Source: Aeromicrobium erythreum (GTDB taxonomy: Bacteria; Actinomycetota; Actinomycetes; Propionibacteriales; Nocardioidaceae). Taken from it: DNA of 64,000 nt. The translations under genes were made by a program, and so were the position numbers. The notes beneath the pieces are model-generated. The model had not been told where the DNA came from. It made no database searches and saw only the letters and a list, made by a program, of their open reading frames with translations. The stretch spans positions 372,001 through 436,000 of the forward strand of contig NZ_CP011502.1 of the NCBI RefSeq assembly GCF_001509405.1, given 5' to 3'. Below are positions 32,245-41,685 of the stretch, one piece after another. Each line of letters opens with the position of its first letter. Position 1 is the stretch's first letter.

Positions 32245-33368
32245 CGGAACGTCCCCACGACGCCGACCAGCACGTCCAGGGCACGCGACCAGTCGTCGTC
32301 GGCGACACCTGCGCTCGCCGTCACCCGCAGACGCGAGACGCCGTCGGGCACCGACGGCGGACGGAAGCACCCGACCCGCACCCCGGCGTCGAGCGCGGCG
32401 GCCTGGGCGGCGACCGCCGCGTGCGGCGACGGCATCGGCACCGACAGCACGGCCCCCGCAGGCGCGGCGACGTCGAGAGCGGTGGCGAGCTCGCCGACGC
32501 GTCGGTGCACCGTCGCGGCCAGGTCGGGCCGGCGGCGCACCTCGTGCAGGGCGGCGAGTGCCCCGGCTGCCGACGCGGGTGCCAGGCCGGTGTCGAACAC
32601 GAAGGCCCGTCCGCGGTTCACCAGGTGCTCGCGCAGAGCCGCGGGTCCGAGCACGGCGCCGCCCTGGCTGCCGAGCGCCTTCGACAGCGTGGCCGTGACC
32701 ACCACGTGGTCGAGACCGGCGAGCCCGAGCCGCGCCACCAGGCCAGGCCCGTGCACCCCGAGCCCGTGCGCCTCGTCGACGACGAGCAGCCCGCCGTGCC
32801 GCTCGCACAGGCCGGCCAGCTCGACCAGGGGCGCCGCGTCACCGAGCACGGAGTACACCGACTCGACGAGCACCAGCGCCCGCTCCCCGGCGTGCTCGGC
32901 GTCGCGCAGGGCGCAGGCCACCGCGTCGACGTCGCCGTGGGGGACGATCGTCAGCCGAGCGCGCGACAGCCGCACGCCGTCGACCAGCGACGCGTGCACG
33001 TGGGCGTCGGAGACCACCCGCGTGCCCCGGTCGGCGAGGGCGGCGACGACGGCCAGGTTCGCGTGGTAGCCCGTCGACGTCACGAGCGCCGCGGGCTGGC
33101 CGAGGTCGCGCGCGAGGGTCTGCTCGAGCTCCTCGTGCACGGCGAGCGTGCCCGTGACGAGCCGGGAGGCGCCTGCGCCCGCTCCCCACTGCAGCGCCGC
33201 CGTGGCGGCGGCGCGGGTGACGGCAGGGTCGCGCGCGAGGCCGAGGTAGTCGTTGCCGGCGAGGTCGATCGTCGGGTCGTCGGCGCCGCGCGGTCGCAGC
33301 GTGCGCACCAGCCCCGCCTCCTCGCGGGACGCGTGCTCCTGCGCCCACCAGTCCGTCCAGACGCTCAT
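32241..33368 (-). CDS. bioF: 8-amino-7-oxononanoate synthase
   Basis: 375-residue PLP-dependent alpha-oxoamine synthase condensing pimeloyl-thioester with alanine. The PLP lysine lies in [13 protein letters not shown], with the aspartate in [14 protein letters not shown] and the glycine-rich [10 protein letters not shown] near the N terminus, as in other BioF enzymes. The ATG at 33368 overlaps the bioA stop (ATGA) and its own stop overlaps bioD, so the four bio genes are translationally coupled. KBL (2-amino-3-ketobutyrate ligase) is a paralogue, but the operon decides for BioF. Confidence 0.95.
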   Translation of the reverse strand: MSVWTDWWAQEHASREEAGLVRTLRPRGADDPTIDLAGNDYLGLARDPAVTRAAATAALQWGAGAGASRLVTGTLAVHEELEQTLARDLGQPAALVTSTGYHANLAVVAALADRGTRVVSDAHVHASLVDGVRLSRARLTIVPHGDVDAVACALRDAEHAGERALVLVESVYSVLGDAAPLVELAGLCERHGGLLVVDEAHGLGVHGPGLVARLGLAGLDHVVVTATLSKALGSQGGAVLGPAALREHLVNRGRAFVFDTGLAPASAAGALAALHEVRRRPDLAATVHRRVGELATALDVAAPAGAVLSVPMPSPHAAVAAQAAALDAGVRVGCFRPPSVPDGVSRLRVTASAGVADDDWSRALDVLVGVVGTFR

Positions 33369-34645
33369 GCGGCGCGCACCGCCTCGCCGACCCCGGCCAC
33401 CAGCTGCGCCAGCGCTGCGTCGTCGCAGACGTAGGGCGGCATCGTGTACACGAGGTCGCGGAACGGTCGCAGCCACACGCCCGCCGCGAGGGCGGCGTCG
33501 GTGGCCGCCGCGACGTCGACGGCGTGGTCGAGCTGCACCACGCCGACCGCGCCGAGCGTGCGGACGTCGACGACGCCCTCGACGTCGCGCAGCGGCGCGA
33601 GACCGCGGGCCAGCGCCTCCCCGACGCGTCGCACGTCGGCCTGCCAGCCGCGCTCGAGGAGGAGGTCGATGCTGGCCGACGCGACGGCGCACGCCAGCGG
33701 GTTGCCCATGAACGTCGGGCCGTGCATGAGCGCGCCGGACTCGCTGGCCGACACGCCCCGCGCAACCTCGTCGGTGCACAGCACCGCGGCGAGCGAGACG
33801 TAGCCCCCGGTGAGTGCCTTGCCGACGCAGAGGACGTCGGGCGCGACCAGCTCGCTGACGAAGAGGTGGCCGGTGCGACCGAAGCCCGTGGCGATCTCGT
33901 CGTGCACGAGCAGCAGACCGTGCTCGTCGGCCACCTCGCGCAGCACGCGCAGGCACGCGACCGGGTACGAGTGCATGCCGCCCGCCCCCTGCAGGAGCGG
34001 CTCCACGACGACGCCCGCCAGCTCGTGGGCGTGCCGGGCGGCGAGGTCGCGCACGCCGTCGGCCCACGCCGTCACCTCGGCGTCCGACGCGTCGTGGCGC
34101 GGCGGCCGGTCGGCGAACACCTGCTGCGGCAGCAGGTCGCGCCACATGGTGTGCATGCCGCCGACCGGGTCGGTCACGCTCATGCAGTCGAACGTGTCGC
34201 CGTGGTAGCCACCGCGCACCGTGAGCATGCGGGTGCGCTCGGGGTGCCCCGTCCCGCGCTGGTGCTGCAGCACCATCTTGAGCGCCACCTCCACGGCCAC
34301 CGAGCCGGAGTCGGCGAGGAACACGCGCTCCAGGGGGGCGGGCGTCAGGTCGACGAGCCGTCGCGCCAGCTCGACGGCCGGTGCGTGCGTGAGCCCGCCG
34401 AACATCACGTGGCTGAACGACGCGACCTGATCGGCCACCGCACGGTCGAGGACGGGGTGGCGGTACCCGTGCACCGCGGCCCACCACGACGACATCCCGT
34501 CGACCACCCAGTCGCCGTCGACCTCCAGCCGGCACCCGTCGGCGCCTGTGACGACCCTGGTGGGCGAGGGCTGCGTCATCGACGCGTAGGGATGCCAGAC
34601 GTGCGCGCGGTCGAAGTCGCGCAGGTCGGCGAGGGTCGCGGTCAC
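33365..34645 (-). CDS. bioA: Adenosylmethionine--8-amino-7-oxononanoate transaminase
   Basis: 426-residue class III aminotransferase transferring the amino group of S-adenosylmethionine to KAPA. It opens with [17 protein letters not shown], the BioA-specific start, and shows [14 protein letters not shown], the PLP lysine in [17 protein letters not shown] and the [15 protein letters not shown] segment. A GTG start at 34645 is used, 14 nt after the bioB stop; the ribosome site is weak, suggesting coupling. bioF follows with a 4-nt overlap. Confidence 0.95.
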   Translation of the reverse strand: MTATLADLRDFDRAHVWHPYASMTQPSPTRVVTGADGCRLEVDGDWVVDGMSSWWAAVHGYRHPVLDRAVADQVASFSHVMFGGLTHAPAVELARRLVDLTPAPLERVFLADSGSVAVEVALKMVLQHQRGTGHPERTRMLTVRGGYHGDTFDCMSVTDPVGGMHTMWRDLLPQQVFADRPPRHDASDAEVTAWADGVRDLAARHAHELAGVVVEPLLQGAGGMHSYPVACLRVLREVADEHGLLLVHDEIATGFGRTGHLFVSELVAPDVLCVGKALTGGYVSLAAVLCTDEVARGVSASESGALMHGPTFMGNPLACAVASASIDLLLERGWQADVRRVGEALARGLAPLRDVEGVVDVRTLGAVGVVQLDHAVDVAAATDAALAAGVWLRPFRDLVYTMPPYVCDDAALAQLVAGVGEAVRAA

Positions 34646-34659
34646 GGGAGGGTCGGTGG

Positions 34660-35817
34660 TCAGGCGTTGGCGGGGACGTCGGTGCCCGCGCCGCGCTGCC
34701 GGATCGCGAGACCGGCCGTGCCGTCGTGCGACGCGCAGCCGCTGCAGGCGGTGCCGCACCCGGTCGACGCGGTGCCGCACGGCGAGGCCGCGGGCGCCGC
34801 TGCCGTCGGCTCGGCAGGCTCGTGCCCGTGGAGGTCGTCCGCGCCGAGGATGGTGAAGCCGTGATCGCGGATCAGCTCGACGTCGGCCTTGGCGTCCTGG
34901 CCCTCCGACGTCAGGTAGTCGCCGAGGAAGATCGAGTTGGCCACGTGCAGCGCGAGGCCCTGCAGCGAGCGCAGGTGCATCTCGCGTCCGCCGGCGATGC
35001 GCACCTCGCGGTCGGGGCAGACGAAGCGCGCCATCGCCAGGATCTTCACGCAGCGGGCCGGGGAGAGCTCCCACGTGTTCTCGAACGGCGTGCCGTCGAA
35101 CGGCATGAGGAAGTTGACGGGGATCGAGTCGGAGCCGAGCTCCTTCAGCGCGAAGAGCGCCTCCACGAGCTGCTCGTCGGTCTCGCCGAGCCCGGCGATG
35201 AGCCCCGAGCAGGGCGACAGGCCGGCGGTGCGCGCCTTGGAGATCGTGTCGACGCGGTCGTCGTAGGTGTGGGTGGTGACGATCTTGTCGTGGTGCGACG
35301 CCGCGGTGTTGATGTTGTGGTTGTAGGCGTCGACGCCGGCCTGCTTGAGCCGCTCGGCCTGGCCGTCCTTGAGCAGCCCCAGGCAGGCGCACACCTCGAC
35401 GTCGGGGTAGCTGTCCTTCAGTGCCTCGGTCATCTCGGCGACCTTCTCGACGTCGCGGTTCGAGGGGCCGCGTCCCGACGAGACCAGGCACACGCGCGAC
35501 GCGCCGCCTCGTAGTCCGGCGCCCGCCTGGCGCAGCGTCTCGTCGGTGGAGAGCCACGAGTACTTCAGGATCGGCGCCTCGGACCCGACGGCCTGCGAGC
35601 AGTAGCTGCAGTTCTCGGGGCACAGCCCGGACTTCAGGTTCACGAGGTAGTTGACCTTGACCGTGGCGCCGAAGTGCGCGCGGCGCAGACGTCCGGCGGC
35701 CGCGACGACGTCGAGCAGGGCGGCGTCGTCGGCGCGCAGCACCGCGAGCGCGTCCGCCTCGGTGGCGCTGCCCCCGTCGAGGATGCGGGTGGCGAGCTGG
35801 TCGAACGATGCGGTCAT
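34660..35817 (-). CDS. bioB: Biotin synthase with a Cys-rich C-terminal extension
   Basis: 385-residue radical-SAM enzyme inserting sulfur into dethiobiotin. The radical-SAM cluster cysteines are C66, C70 and C73 in CPENCSYC. The [2Fe-2S] region shows [20 protein letters not shown] and [13 protein letters not shown], and the Arg ligand region is [14 protein letters not shown]. Residues beyond about 330 form an extra tail not needed by E. coli BioB, with cysteines 347, 354, 358 and 361 (C-x6-C-x3-C-x2-C), suited to bind another Fe-S cluster or zinc. First gene of bioBAFD, behind a BioQ-like operator. Confidence 0.95.
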   Translation of the reverse strand: MTASFDQLATRILDGGSATEADALAVLRADDAALLDVVAAAGRLRRAHFGATVKVNYLVNLKSGLCPENCSYCSQAVGSEAPILKYSWLSTDETLRQAGAGLRGGASRVCLVSSGRGPSNRDVEKVAEMTEALKDSYPDVEVCACLGLLKDGQAERLKQAGVDAYNHNINTAASHHDKIVTTHTYDDRVDTISKARTAGLSPCSGLIAGLGETDEQLVEALFALKELGSDSIPVNFLMPFDGTPFENTWELSPARCVKILAMARFVCPDREVRIAGGREMHLRSLQGLALHVANSIFLGDYLTSEGQDAKADVELIRDHGFTILGADDLHGHEPAEPTAAAPAASPCGTASTGCGTACSGCASHDGTAGLAIRQRGAGTDVPANA

Positions 35818-35843
35818 GACGGTCCTCGACTTCGGTGGCGGCC

Positions 35844-35883
35844 CCTGAACACCGTTCAGGTGAACGGTGTTCAGGTGACGATA
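35844..35883 (-). promoter_or_regulatory. BioQ-type operator and promoter of the bio operon
   Basis: A 15-bp perfect inverted repeat (35844-35858 with 35861-35875) consists of TGAACACCGTTCA followed by TGAACGGTGTTCA. Each half is TGAAC-N3-GTTCA, close to the TGAAC-N3-GTTAC site reported for the TetR-family repressor BioQ in actinobacteria. TATCGT (35878-35883 on the minus strand) is the likely -10, so the operator covers the transcription start. Confidence 0.82.
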
Positions 35884-35902
35884 GCCGATCAGGCTGGACG
35901 CG

Positions 35903-37171
35903 TCACGGGGTCGTCGGCGAGGAGCGCCGGGCGCCGTCGTACCGCTGCAGCCAGTCGAGCGTGAGGCGACGGTTCGCGGCGGCAGCGGGCGTCAACGTCG
36001 AGGTCGAGTCGCCCGTGCTGTGCTCCATCCCGGGGTACTGCACGTACCGGTGCGGCACGCCGAGCCGCGCGAGCACGTCGACGAACGCGCGAGTGCGGTC
36101 CGCGAGGACGAGGTGGTCGCGTGCTCCCTGGTAGACGAGCGTCGGCGGGGAGTCGGCGCTGACGTGCGTCGCGGAGTCGGTGGAGCGGTACCGCTCTGGG
36201 TACTCCGCGGGCGTCCCGCCGACGTACCACTGCTCGACCTTCCGGGCGATCGCCGTGCGGTCACCGATCCCGCTCAGGTCGACGGCCGGGTACCCGGCGA
36301 TCACCGCGCGCACGACCGGGAGCGGCGTGCCCGACGGCGAGCAGCTGGACCTGAGGGTCTGGTCGGCGGACGTGTAGGCGGCGTTGACGGCCAGGTTCCC
36401 TCCGGAGGAGAGGCCGAGCATCGCGATCCGGTCGGCGTCGAGGTGGTGTGCCTCGCCCGCACGCGCGACCCACGCGAGCGAGCAGCCCACGTCCTCCACC
36501 TGCGTCCGCCACGGGTGGTAGGTGGGGGAGGCCAGCCGGTAGTCGACGTCGAGCACCGCGTAGCCGTGGGCGAGCAGGTACCCGGTGTACGCGTTCGGGG
36601 CACGCGACCCGGTCGAGAACCCGCCGCCGTGGACGGAGACCGCGACCGGCCATCCCGCTCGTGGTGCACGTCCGGCCGGTAGGTACAGGTCGGCGCGCAG
36701 CGTGGTGGTCCCGGCGGTGCCGACCGTCACGGTCCGGCTGGGGCCGCTGGCGAGGCCGGTGAAGGGCAGCGTCGGCAGCAGCGGGCTCGTTCCGGCGCCC
36801 GTGGACGCGACGGCGACGGCGAGCGCGACGCTCGTCGCGACGGCGGACACCGCGCCGGCCGACCCGGCCACCGTGAGCACGAGCGGGAGGCGTCGGCGGG
36901 GCCGAGGTCGCCGTCGCCAGATCGTCGCGGCACTCACCACGCCGACGACGCCGACCACGACGTTCCACACCCCGAGCGAGTCCCGCAGCACGCCGAGGAG
37001 GATCACCAGGTACTGCGACACCTCCCACTGCAGCAGCGGCATCGTCCACGACACCGGGACGACGGCCAGCAGCTGCGCGAGCACCGTGAACACGACGGTC
37101 ACGACCGCGACCGTCCACAGCACGGCGCGCCCGACCGCGCGCAGCCGGCCGCGCGTCGGTGCGGACGTCAT
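35903..37171 (-). CDS. Membrane-anchored alpha/beta hydrolase (esterase/lipase type)
   Basis: 422 residues. Three or four N-terminal hydrophobic helices (residues about 12-40, 48-80, 92-115) precede an alpha/beta hydrolase of the hormone-sensitive-lipase type, with the oxyanion motif [11 protein letters not shown], nucleophile serine in GLSSGGNLA, acid in [11 protein letters not shown] and His in GMEHSTGDS. The membrane part suggests an exported or membrane-facing esterase. The ATG at 37171 overlaps the stop of the CoA-transferase gene (ATGA), so they are cotranscribed; the two may process an acyl ester together. Substrate unknown. Confidence 0.82.
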   Translation of the reverse strand: MTSAPTRGRLRAVGRAVLWTVAVVTVVFTVLAQLLAVVPVSWTMPLLQWEVSQYLVILLGVLRDSLGVWNVVVGVVGVVSAATIWRRRPRPRRRLPLVLTVAGSAGAVSAVATSVALAVAVASTGAGTSPLLPTLPFTGLASGPSRTVTVGTAGTTTLRADLYLPAGRAPRAGWPVAVSVHGGGFSTGSRAPNAYTGYLLAHGYAVLDVDYRLASPTYHPWRTQVEDVGCSLAWVARAGEAHHLDADRIAMLGLSSGGNLAVNAAYTSADQTLRSSCSPSGTPLPVVRAVIAGYPAVDLSGIGDRTAIARKVEQWYVGGTPAEYPERYRSTDSATHVSADSPPTLVYQGARDHLVLADRTRAFVDVLARLGVPHRYVQYPGMEHSTGDSTSTLTPAAAANRRLTLDWLQRYDGARRSSPTTP

Positions 37172-38565
37172 CGTGGCTCCGCCCAAGCCATCGGTGCCGA
37201 GCCGAGCGGCCACGGGACACCACGGTGCAGGTCCCACGTGGGGGTGACGTCGAGGAGGCTGGGCAGCGCCGCCACCCGGCCGAAGGGACCGTCGGTCTCC
37301 ACCGTCGCCACCGCGTCGAGGTGCTCGCGCAGGTCGGGTCCCGCGGAGAGCTGGTGGGGGTTGTCGCCGAAGGACTGCACCCACGTGCAGACTCTCGCGA
37401 GGTCGACGTGGACGTGCCACGAGCCGCCCTCGGTCGCCTGCCGGTGCAGGGCGGTCTCGATGCCCGCGGCGAGGAGGAACGCCGCGACGTAGTCGTTGAG
37501 CAGGTAGGTGGGTGGGAGCGCAGCCCGGTCGCCGCCGCCCTCCTCGAGAGCGAATCCCGTGGCCGCGCAGGCGAGCTGGTCGAAGCCGCCCCGGTCCGAC
37601 CACGGTCCTCGGTCGCCCCATCCGTGCACGTCGCCCACGACGATGCCGGGGTGGTCGCGCGCGAGCTGGGCGGCGTCGATCCCGAACTGCGAGAGGTGTC
37701 GGTACCCGTGGACCACGACGTCGGCGCCGCGCAGCACGTCGTGGAGGTCGGCTCTCCCGGTCGGGGTCCGGAGGTCGCAGTACGCGTTCCGCTTGCCCGC
37801 CCCGGTCTCGATGATCATCGCGCTGGGGTCGGGCCGGTCGGGGCGTGACACGTGGAGCACGTCGGCACCCAGCTCAGCCAGGAGGCGGGTCGCGACGGGT
37901 CCCGCGATCACGTGGGTGACGTCGACGACCCGGACGCCGGTGAGCGGCGGTTGGGACGCCGCGAGCGTCGCCCGGGTGACGGGGTCGGCGTCGCCGGTGC
38001 GTTCGACGCGCACCAGCGGCTCGCCCGCGACGGCCCGTCCGACGTCTGAGGCCGCCCACTCCTCCCGGGTCCGGACCATCGTGGCGGTCCCGCCGGCCGC
38101 GACGATCGCCTCCTCGAGCGCCAGGGCGTCCCAGGTAGCGGCCGCCGCCGCGATCCGGTCGGCCCCCGGCGCGCACCCGAGCACGCGGAGCGCACGGTCG
38201 CGCAAGTGCGGGTAGGAGAGGAGCACGAAGACCTGCCGTCCGTCGCGGCACGTGTAGAAGTCGCTGTCGGCCAGCAGGTGCGGGTCCTCCATGGTCGCAG
38301 CGGCGGGGACGTCGCCGACCCGGGTCGCGAAGACGGCCATGAGCTGCAGCAGGGCGTCGTCGGTGCGGACCCGCACCTCCCGGGGAGGTGCACCTCGGGA
38401 GGTGCCGAACGCCGACGCGGCGGCTCCGTGCGCCGCCATGGCCGCGGCCATGCACTCGGCGAGGCGGTGCGGCGACGTCGTCAGGGGCTCGCTCCCGACC
38501 ACGTGCGTGCGGCCGAGGTCGAGGGAGAGCAGCGTCGCGAGGTCCTGCAGGGGTGAGACGTCCAC
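37168..38565 (-). CDS. CaiB/BaiF (class III) CoA-transferase family protein
   Basis: 465 residues. The class III CoA-transferase fold is seen in TGVRVVDVTHVIAGPVATRLLA, GADVLHVSRPDRPD, then KRNAYCDLRTPTGRADL, where an aspartate of the family carries the acyl intermediate, and VHGWGDRGPWSDRGGFDQLA. The N-terminal 220 residues are an additional, less typical half, so the protein resembles the fused or two-domain members. The GTG at 38565 gives MDVSPLQDL but has no clear ribosome site, so the exact start is uncertain. Diverges from an IclR regulator, its probable controller. Confidence 0.78.
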   Translation of the reverse strand: MDVSPLQDLATLLSLDLGRTHVVGSEPLTTSPHRLAECMAAAMAAHGAAASAFGTSRGAPPREVRVRTDDALLQLMAVFATRVGDVPAAATMEDPHLLADSDFYTCRDGRQVFVLLSYPHLRDRALRVLGCAPGADRIAAAAATWDALALEEAIVAAGGTATMVRTREEWAASDVGRAVAGEPLVRVERTGDADPVTRATLAASQPPLTGVRVVDVTHVIAGPVATRLLAELGADVLHVSRPDRPDPSAMIIETGAGKRNAYCDLRTPTGRADLHDVLRGADVVVHGYRHLSQFGIDAAQLARDHPGIVVGDVHGWGDRGPWSDRGGFDQLACAATGFALEEGGGDRAALPPTYLLNDYVAAFLLAAGIETALHRQATEGGSWHVHVDLARVCTWVQSFGDNPHQLSAGPDLREHLDAVATVETDGPFGRVAALPSLLDVTPTWDLHRGVPWPLGSAPMAWAEPR

Positions 38566-38630
38566 GGATCGAGTCTCGAACGCACGGATCCGGGGGACCA
38601 GGATCGTCGGATATGCGGCATCCTCGTGCC

Positions 38631-39320
38631 ATGAGCGACCACCGCAGCGTGGGCCGGATCGTCGACCTGCTCGACGTCGTCGCGCGCGCCGACGTGCCGC
38701 CGACGGTGAGCGACCTCGCGCGCCGCCTCGACGTCCCCCGGTCGTCGGTCCACGACCTCGTGAGCGGCCTGGAGCAGCGGGGCTGGCTGCTGCGCGCCGG
38801 GCGTGGTCTTCGGATCGGACCCGCTCCGCTGGTCCTCGAGCTGCTCGCCGCGCGGCACGTGTCGTGGACGTCGGTCGACGCGGACGCCTACGCCGAGCGG
38901 TTCGACCTCGCAGCGGCCGCCGCCGTGCTCGTCGGTCGGCACGTCGTGTACACGGCGCGGTCAGAGAAGGTGGTCGACGAGCGGTACGCGCACGTGGCCG
39001 ACCTGCACCTGCCGCGCGACCCCCTGACGACCGCGGCCGGACGCCTGCTGTTGAGCGCCGCACCTGCTCAGGTGCTCGCCAGCGTGCTGGACGAGACCCG
39101 TGAGACCGACCCCGGGCTCGTGGCGGACTACGAGGCGCAGCTGCCTCTCATCCGGCGTCGCCGGACCGCGTGGAGCGACGGGCTCTCGCAGGACGAGGTC
39201 GCCGCGGTCGCGGTCTTCCCGCACCGTGACCGCCCCGAGGCGCTCGTGCTGTTCGGTCGGAGGGTCGTCGACGCGGCGCGTCTCACCGCTGCCGCGCGCA
39301 CCCTCGCGCGGGCGTCCTAG
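38631..39320 (+). CDS. IclR-family transcriptional regulator
   Basis: 229 residues. The N-terminal winged HTH (residues 5-65) includes TVSDLARRLDVPRSSVHDLV and GLEQRGWLLRAGRGLRIG; the C-terminal effector domain ends with AVAVFPHRDRPEALVLFGR. IclR proteins commonly control catabolic genes for acids taken up as CoA esters. The divergent CoA-transferase/hydrolase pair, with a 65-nt shared promoter region, is the likely target. CATCCT lies 6 nt before the ATG, a weak leaderless match. The stop lies 3 nt from the convergent gene. Confidence 0.87.
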   Translation: MSDHRSVGRIVDLLDVVARADVPPTVSDLARRLDVPRSSVHDLVSGLEQRGWLLRAGRGLRIGPAPLVLELLAARHVSWTSVDADAYAERFDLAAAAAVLVGRHVVYTARSEKVVDERYAHVADLHLPRDPLTTAAGRLLLSAAPAQVLASVLDETRETDPGLVADYEAQLPLIRRRRTAWSDGLSQDEVAAVAVFPHRDRPEALVLFGRRVVDAARLTAAARTLARAS

Positions 39321-39323
39321 GCG

Positions 39324-39794
39324 TCAGCGGCCCATGATCGGGTCGAGCAGTCCGTCGAGCATCCCGGGGGAGGGGCTCGAGGACGGCGACGGCGACGGGC
39401 TGGGTTGCTGGGTCGGGGACGTCGGCCGCGGGCTGTGCGTCGTCGGCCCGGTGGGGGTGGCCCCGGGCGTGGTGGGCCGGGGCGTCGTCGGCGTGGTGGC
39501 ACCTCGGTCGGGGGTGCGTCCGCTCGACGCGGCGGAGTCGCGATCGGAGTCGCCGTCGGAGTCGGAGTCGGGGTCGGGCTCGCGCTCGTCGCGGGAGTCG
39601 TCGTCCTTCGCGTCGCGCTCGCTGCCAGGGTCGGTGCTGCGCGGGGTGGGGGTCGGGCTGCTGGTCGAGGGCCGGGGCTCGGCGGCCGCCGACGGGTCGC
39701 CTCCGTCGCCGAGGGAGGTGAGCGCGACCGCGCCGACGGCGAGCATGAGCACGACGGCGCAGGCGGCGGCCGTGCTGAGGGTGCGGATGCGCAC
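39324..39794 (-). CDS. Secreted or anchored Ser/Thr/Pro/Asp-rich protein
   Basis: 156 residues with an N-terminal hydrophobic segment (AAACAVVLMLAVGAVALTSL) acting as signal peptide or anchor. The rest is low complexity: Ser/Thr/Pro runs (PRPSTSSPTPTPRSTDP), an acidic Asp/Ser/Glu stretch around residues 60-90, and a second Thr/Pro-rich stretch. Such composition fits a wall-spanning stalk. No domain is recognised. The GTG at 39794 follows GGGAGG. Just downstream of the 3' end lies the end of the IclR gene. Confidence 0.72.
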   Translation of the reverse strand: MRIRTLSTAAACAVVLMLAVGAVALTSLGDGGDPSAAAEPRPSTSSPTPTPRSTDPGSERDAKDDDSRDEREPDPDSDSDGDSDRDSAASSGRTPDRGATTPTTPRPTTPGATPTGPTTHSPRPTSPTQQPSPSPSPSSSPSPGMLDGLLDPIMGR

Positions 39795-39881
39795 GGGACC
39801 TCCCGGGTGGACGACCTTCCACGGTAGACAACGACGCAACCGCCCGCCGGTGACGTCCGCGGCCCTACGATGGGTCCGCAC

Positions 39882-39954
39882 GCCTCCGTAGCTCAGTCGG
39901 TAGAGCGCCTTACTTGTAATAAGGATGTCGCGGGTTCGATTCCTGTCGGAGGCT
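39882..39954 (+). tRNA. tRNA-Thr (anticodon TGT)
   Basis: 73-nt cloverleaf: acceptor GCCTCCG/CGGAGGC with discriminator T, D-arm with AGCTCAGTCGGTAGAGC, anticodon stem CCTTA/TAAGG with loop CTTGTAA (anticodon TGT, reading ACA), and T-loop TTCGATT. The 3' CCA is not encoded. The gene's last 3 nt begin the first of two 77-nt direct repeats. Confidence 0.95.
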
Positions 39955-40113
39955 CCGAGCGCCAGCGAGGAGACTCCGACAGGAATCGGGAGGACCATCG
40001 CGGCGCAGCCGCCGGACGTGACGGCTCCTGTCCTGCGCTCCGAGCGCCAGCGAGGAGACTCCGACAGGAATCGGGAGGACCATCGCGGCGCAGCCGCCGG
40101 ACGTGACGGCTCC
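39952..40113 (+). repeat. Two 77-nt direct repeats after tRNA-Thr, each containing an inverted copy of the tRNA 3' arm
   Basis: Copies at 39952-40028 and 40037-40113 are identical (period 85 nt). Each contains CTCCGACAGGAATCG (39974-39988 and 40059-40073), the exact reverse complement of tRNA positions 39937-39951 (T-loop/T-stem/acceptor). The transcript could fold back on the tRNA 3' half. Confidence 0.85.
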
Positions 40114-40127
40114 CGTCGCAGGTGCAC

Positions 40128-40314
40128 GTTTACGTGGGGCCCCACGCAAACGCGCGTTGGGGGCGTCACGTTGCGTGGGGGAGCGCGTGTTCACGTGGGG
40201 CCCCACCCGAACGTGCGCTGCGGGCGTCGGTTCACGTGGGGCCCCACGTCAACGTGCGCTGGGGGCGCAAGTTTGCGTGGGGGAGAGCGTGTTGACGTGG
40301 GGCCCCACGCAAAC
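40128..40314. repeat. Array of GTTTGCGTGGGG-type palindromes (left copy)
   Basis: Four 24-bp palindromes built from GTTYRCGTGGGG and its complement (40128-40151, 40189-40212, 40230-40253, 40291-40314) alternate with half-sites (around 40170 and 40271), separated by GTGCGCTGGGGGC-like spacers. The same palindrome recurs at 49415-49500. Here it lies just beyond the 3' end of amt. Confidence 0.85.
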
Positions 40315-40386
40315 AGGCCCGGGCGGCGGGGGTGGGGCGGGACGCAGGTCGGCCCCGGACCGGGGTCCGGGGCCGACGCGTGGGGG

Positions 40387-41631
40387 TCAGGCGAGGTCGT
40401 AGGCGCGCTCGCGGGGGAGGGCGGAGTCGAGGCCGCCCTCCTCGTGGTCGGGGTCGACGCGCAGGCCGATCGTCTTCTTCAGCGCCAGCGCGATGACGAG
40501 GGTCAGCACGAAGGAGTAGGCCAGCACCGCGCCGGCGGCGGTGGCCTGCACACCGAGCAGGCGCAGCCCGCCGCCGTGGAGCAGGCCGGCTTGGCCGCTG
40601 GGGGCGTCGGCGGTGGCGATCAGGCCGACCATGAGCGTGCCGACCACGCCGCCGACGAGGTGCACGCCGACGACGTCGAGGGAGTCGTCGTAGCCGAAGC
40701 GCTCCTTGAGGCCGAGGGCGAGCGGGCACACGATGCCGCCCGCGACGCCGACGAGGATCGCGCCCATGGGGCTCACCGCGCCGCACGACGGGGTGATGGC
40801 GACGAGGCCCGCGATCGCGCCCGACGCCGCACCCATGGTCGTGGCGTGGCCGTCGCGGACGATCTCGACGCCGAGCCAGGCGAGCATCGCGGCGCACGTG
40901 GCGACGAAGGTCGTGAGCATGACGACCGACGCGTTGTGGCCGGCGGCGAGGGCGGAGCCGCCGTTGAACGCGTACCAGCCGGCCCACAGCAGACCGGCGC
41001 CCAGCAGGGTCAGCGGCAGGTTGTGCGGACGCGGCGCGGTGCCCCATGTGCGCCGCTTGCCGAGGACGATGGCGATCGCGAGCGCTGCCGCGCCGGAGTT
41101 GATGTGCACGGCCGTGCCACCGGCGTAGTCGACCGCCTTCAGCTTGTTCGCGATCCAGCCGCCGACCGTCGAGCCGTCCGTCGCGTCGAAGGCGAACACC
41201 CAGTGCGCGACGGGGAAGTAGACCAGCACCGCCCAGACGGCGGCGAAGACCATCCAGCTGCTGAACTTCATGCGGTCGGCCGCCGCGCCGGAGATGATCG
41301 CGACCGTGATCGCCGCGAACAGCGCCTGGAAGACGGCGAAGAGCGCGAGCGGCAGCGCGGTGTCCTTCTCGGTGAGCACCCCGCCGAGCCCGGCGTACTC
41401 GGTGACGTTGCCGAGCAGCCCGGCGCCCCCGTACGAGTCGCCGAACACCATCGAGTAGCCGAAGAGCACCCAGAGGATGCCGACGACGGCGACGGCGCCG
41501 AACGTCATCACCATCATGTTGAGGCTGCTCTTGACGCTGACCATGCCCCCGTAGAAGAGCGCCAGTCCCGGCACCATCATCGTCAGACCGATGATGCAGC
41601 TCAGGATGAAGGCGGTGGTGCCTGTGTCCAT
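40387..41631 (-). CDS. amt: Ammonium/methylammonium transporter
   Basis: 414-residue Amt/Rh channel with about 11 transmembrane helices. Family marks are PGLALFYGGMVS near the N terminus, HINSGAAALAIAIVLGKR, SGAIAGLVAITPSCGAVSP and GVHLVGGVVGTLMVG; the twin pore histidines lie in the AHWVF-proximal and GVHLVGG helices. Amt proteins conduct ammonium and methylammonium. Two in-frame ATGs exist; 41631 is preferred because AGGAG is 8 nt upstream. No glnK or glnD follows, unlike the housekeeping amtB operon; instead it diverges from a GmaS/GlnT-type synthetase, suggesting an accessory, substrate-specific role. Confidence 0.93.
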   Translation of the reverse strand: MDTGTTAFILSCIIGLTMMVPGLALFYGGMVSVKSSLNMMVMTFGAVAVVGILWVLFGYSMVFGDSYGGAGLLGNVTEYAGLGGVLTEKDTALPLALFAVFQALFAAITVAIISGAAADRMKFSSWMVFAAVWAVLVYFPVAHWVFAFDATDGSTVGGWIANKLKAVDYAGGTAVHINSGAAALAIAIVLGKRRTWGTAPRPHNLPLTLLGAGLLWAGWYAFNGGSALAAGHNASVVMLTTFVATCAAMLAWLGVEIVRDGHATTMGAASGAIAGLVAITPSCGAVSPMGAILVGVAGGIVCPLALGLKERFGYDDSLDVVGVHLVGGVVGTLMVGLIATADAPSGQAGLLHGGGLRLLGVQATAAGAVLAYSFVLTLVIALALKKTIGLRVDPDHEEGGLDSALPRERAYDLA

Positions 41632-41685
41632 GTCCATGTCTCCTGCTGTGGCCCGCACTCCCGCGGGCGTCTCAGCACAGTGGAC

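Noticed and set aside
39952-40314. CRISPR or attachment-site array after the tRNA
   Set aside because: Only two direct repeats plus palindromes, no unique spacers; no integrase within the window, so an att site cannot be supported.
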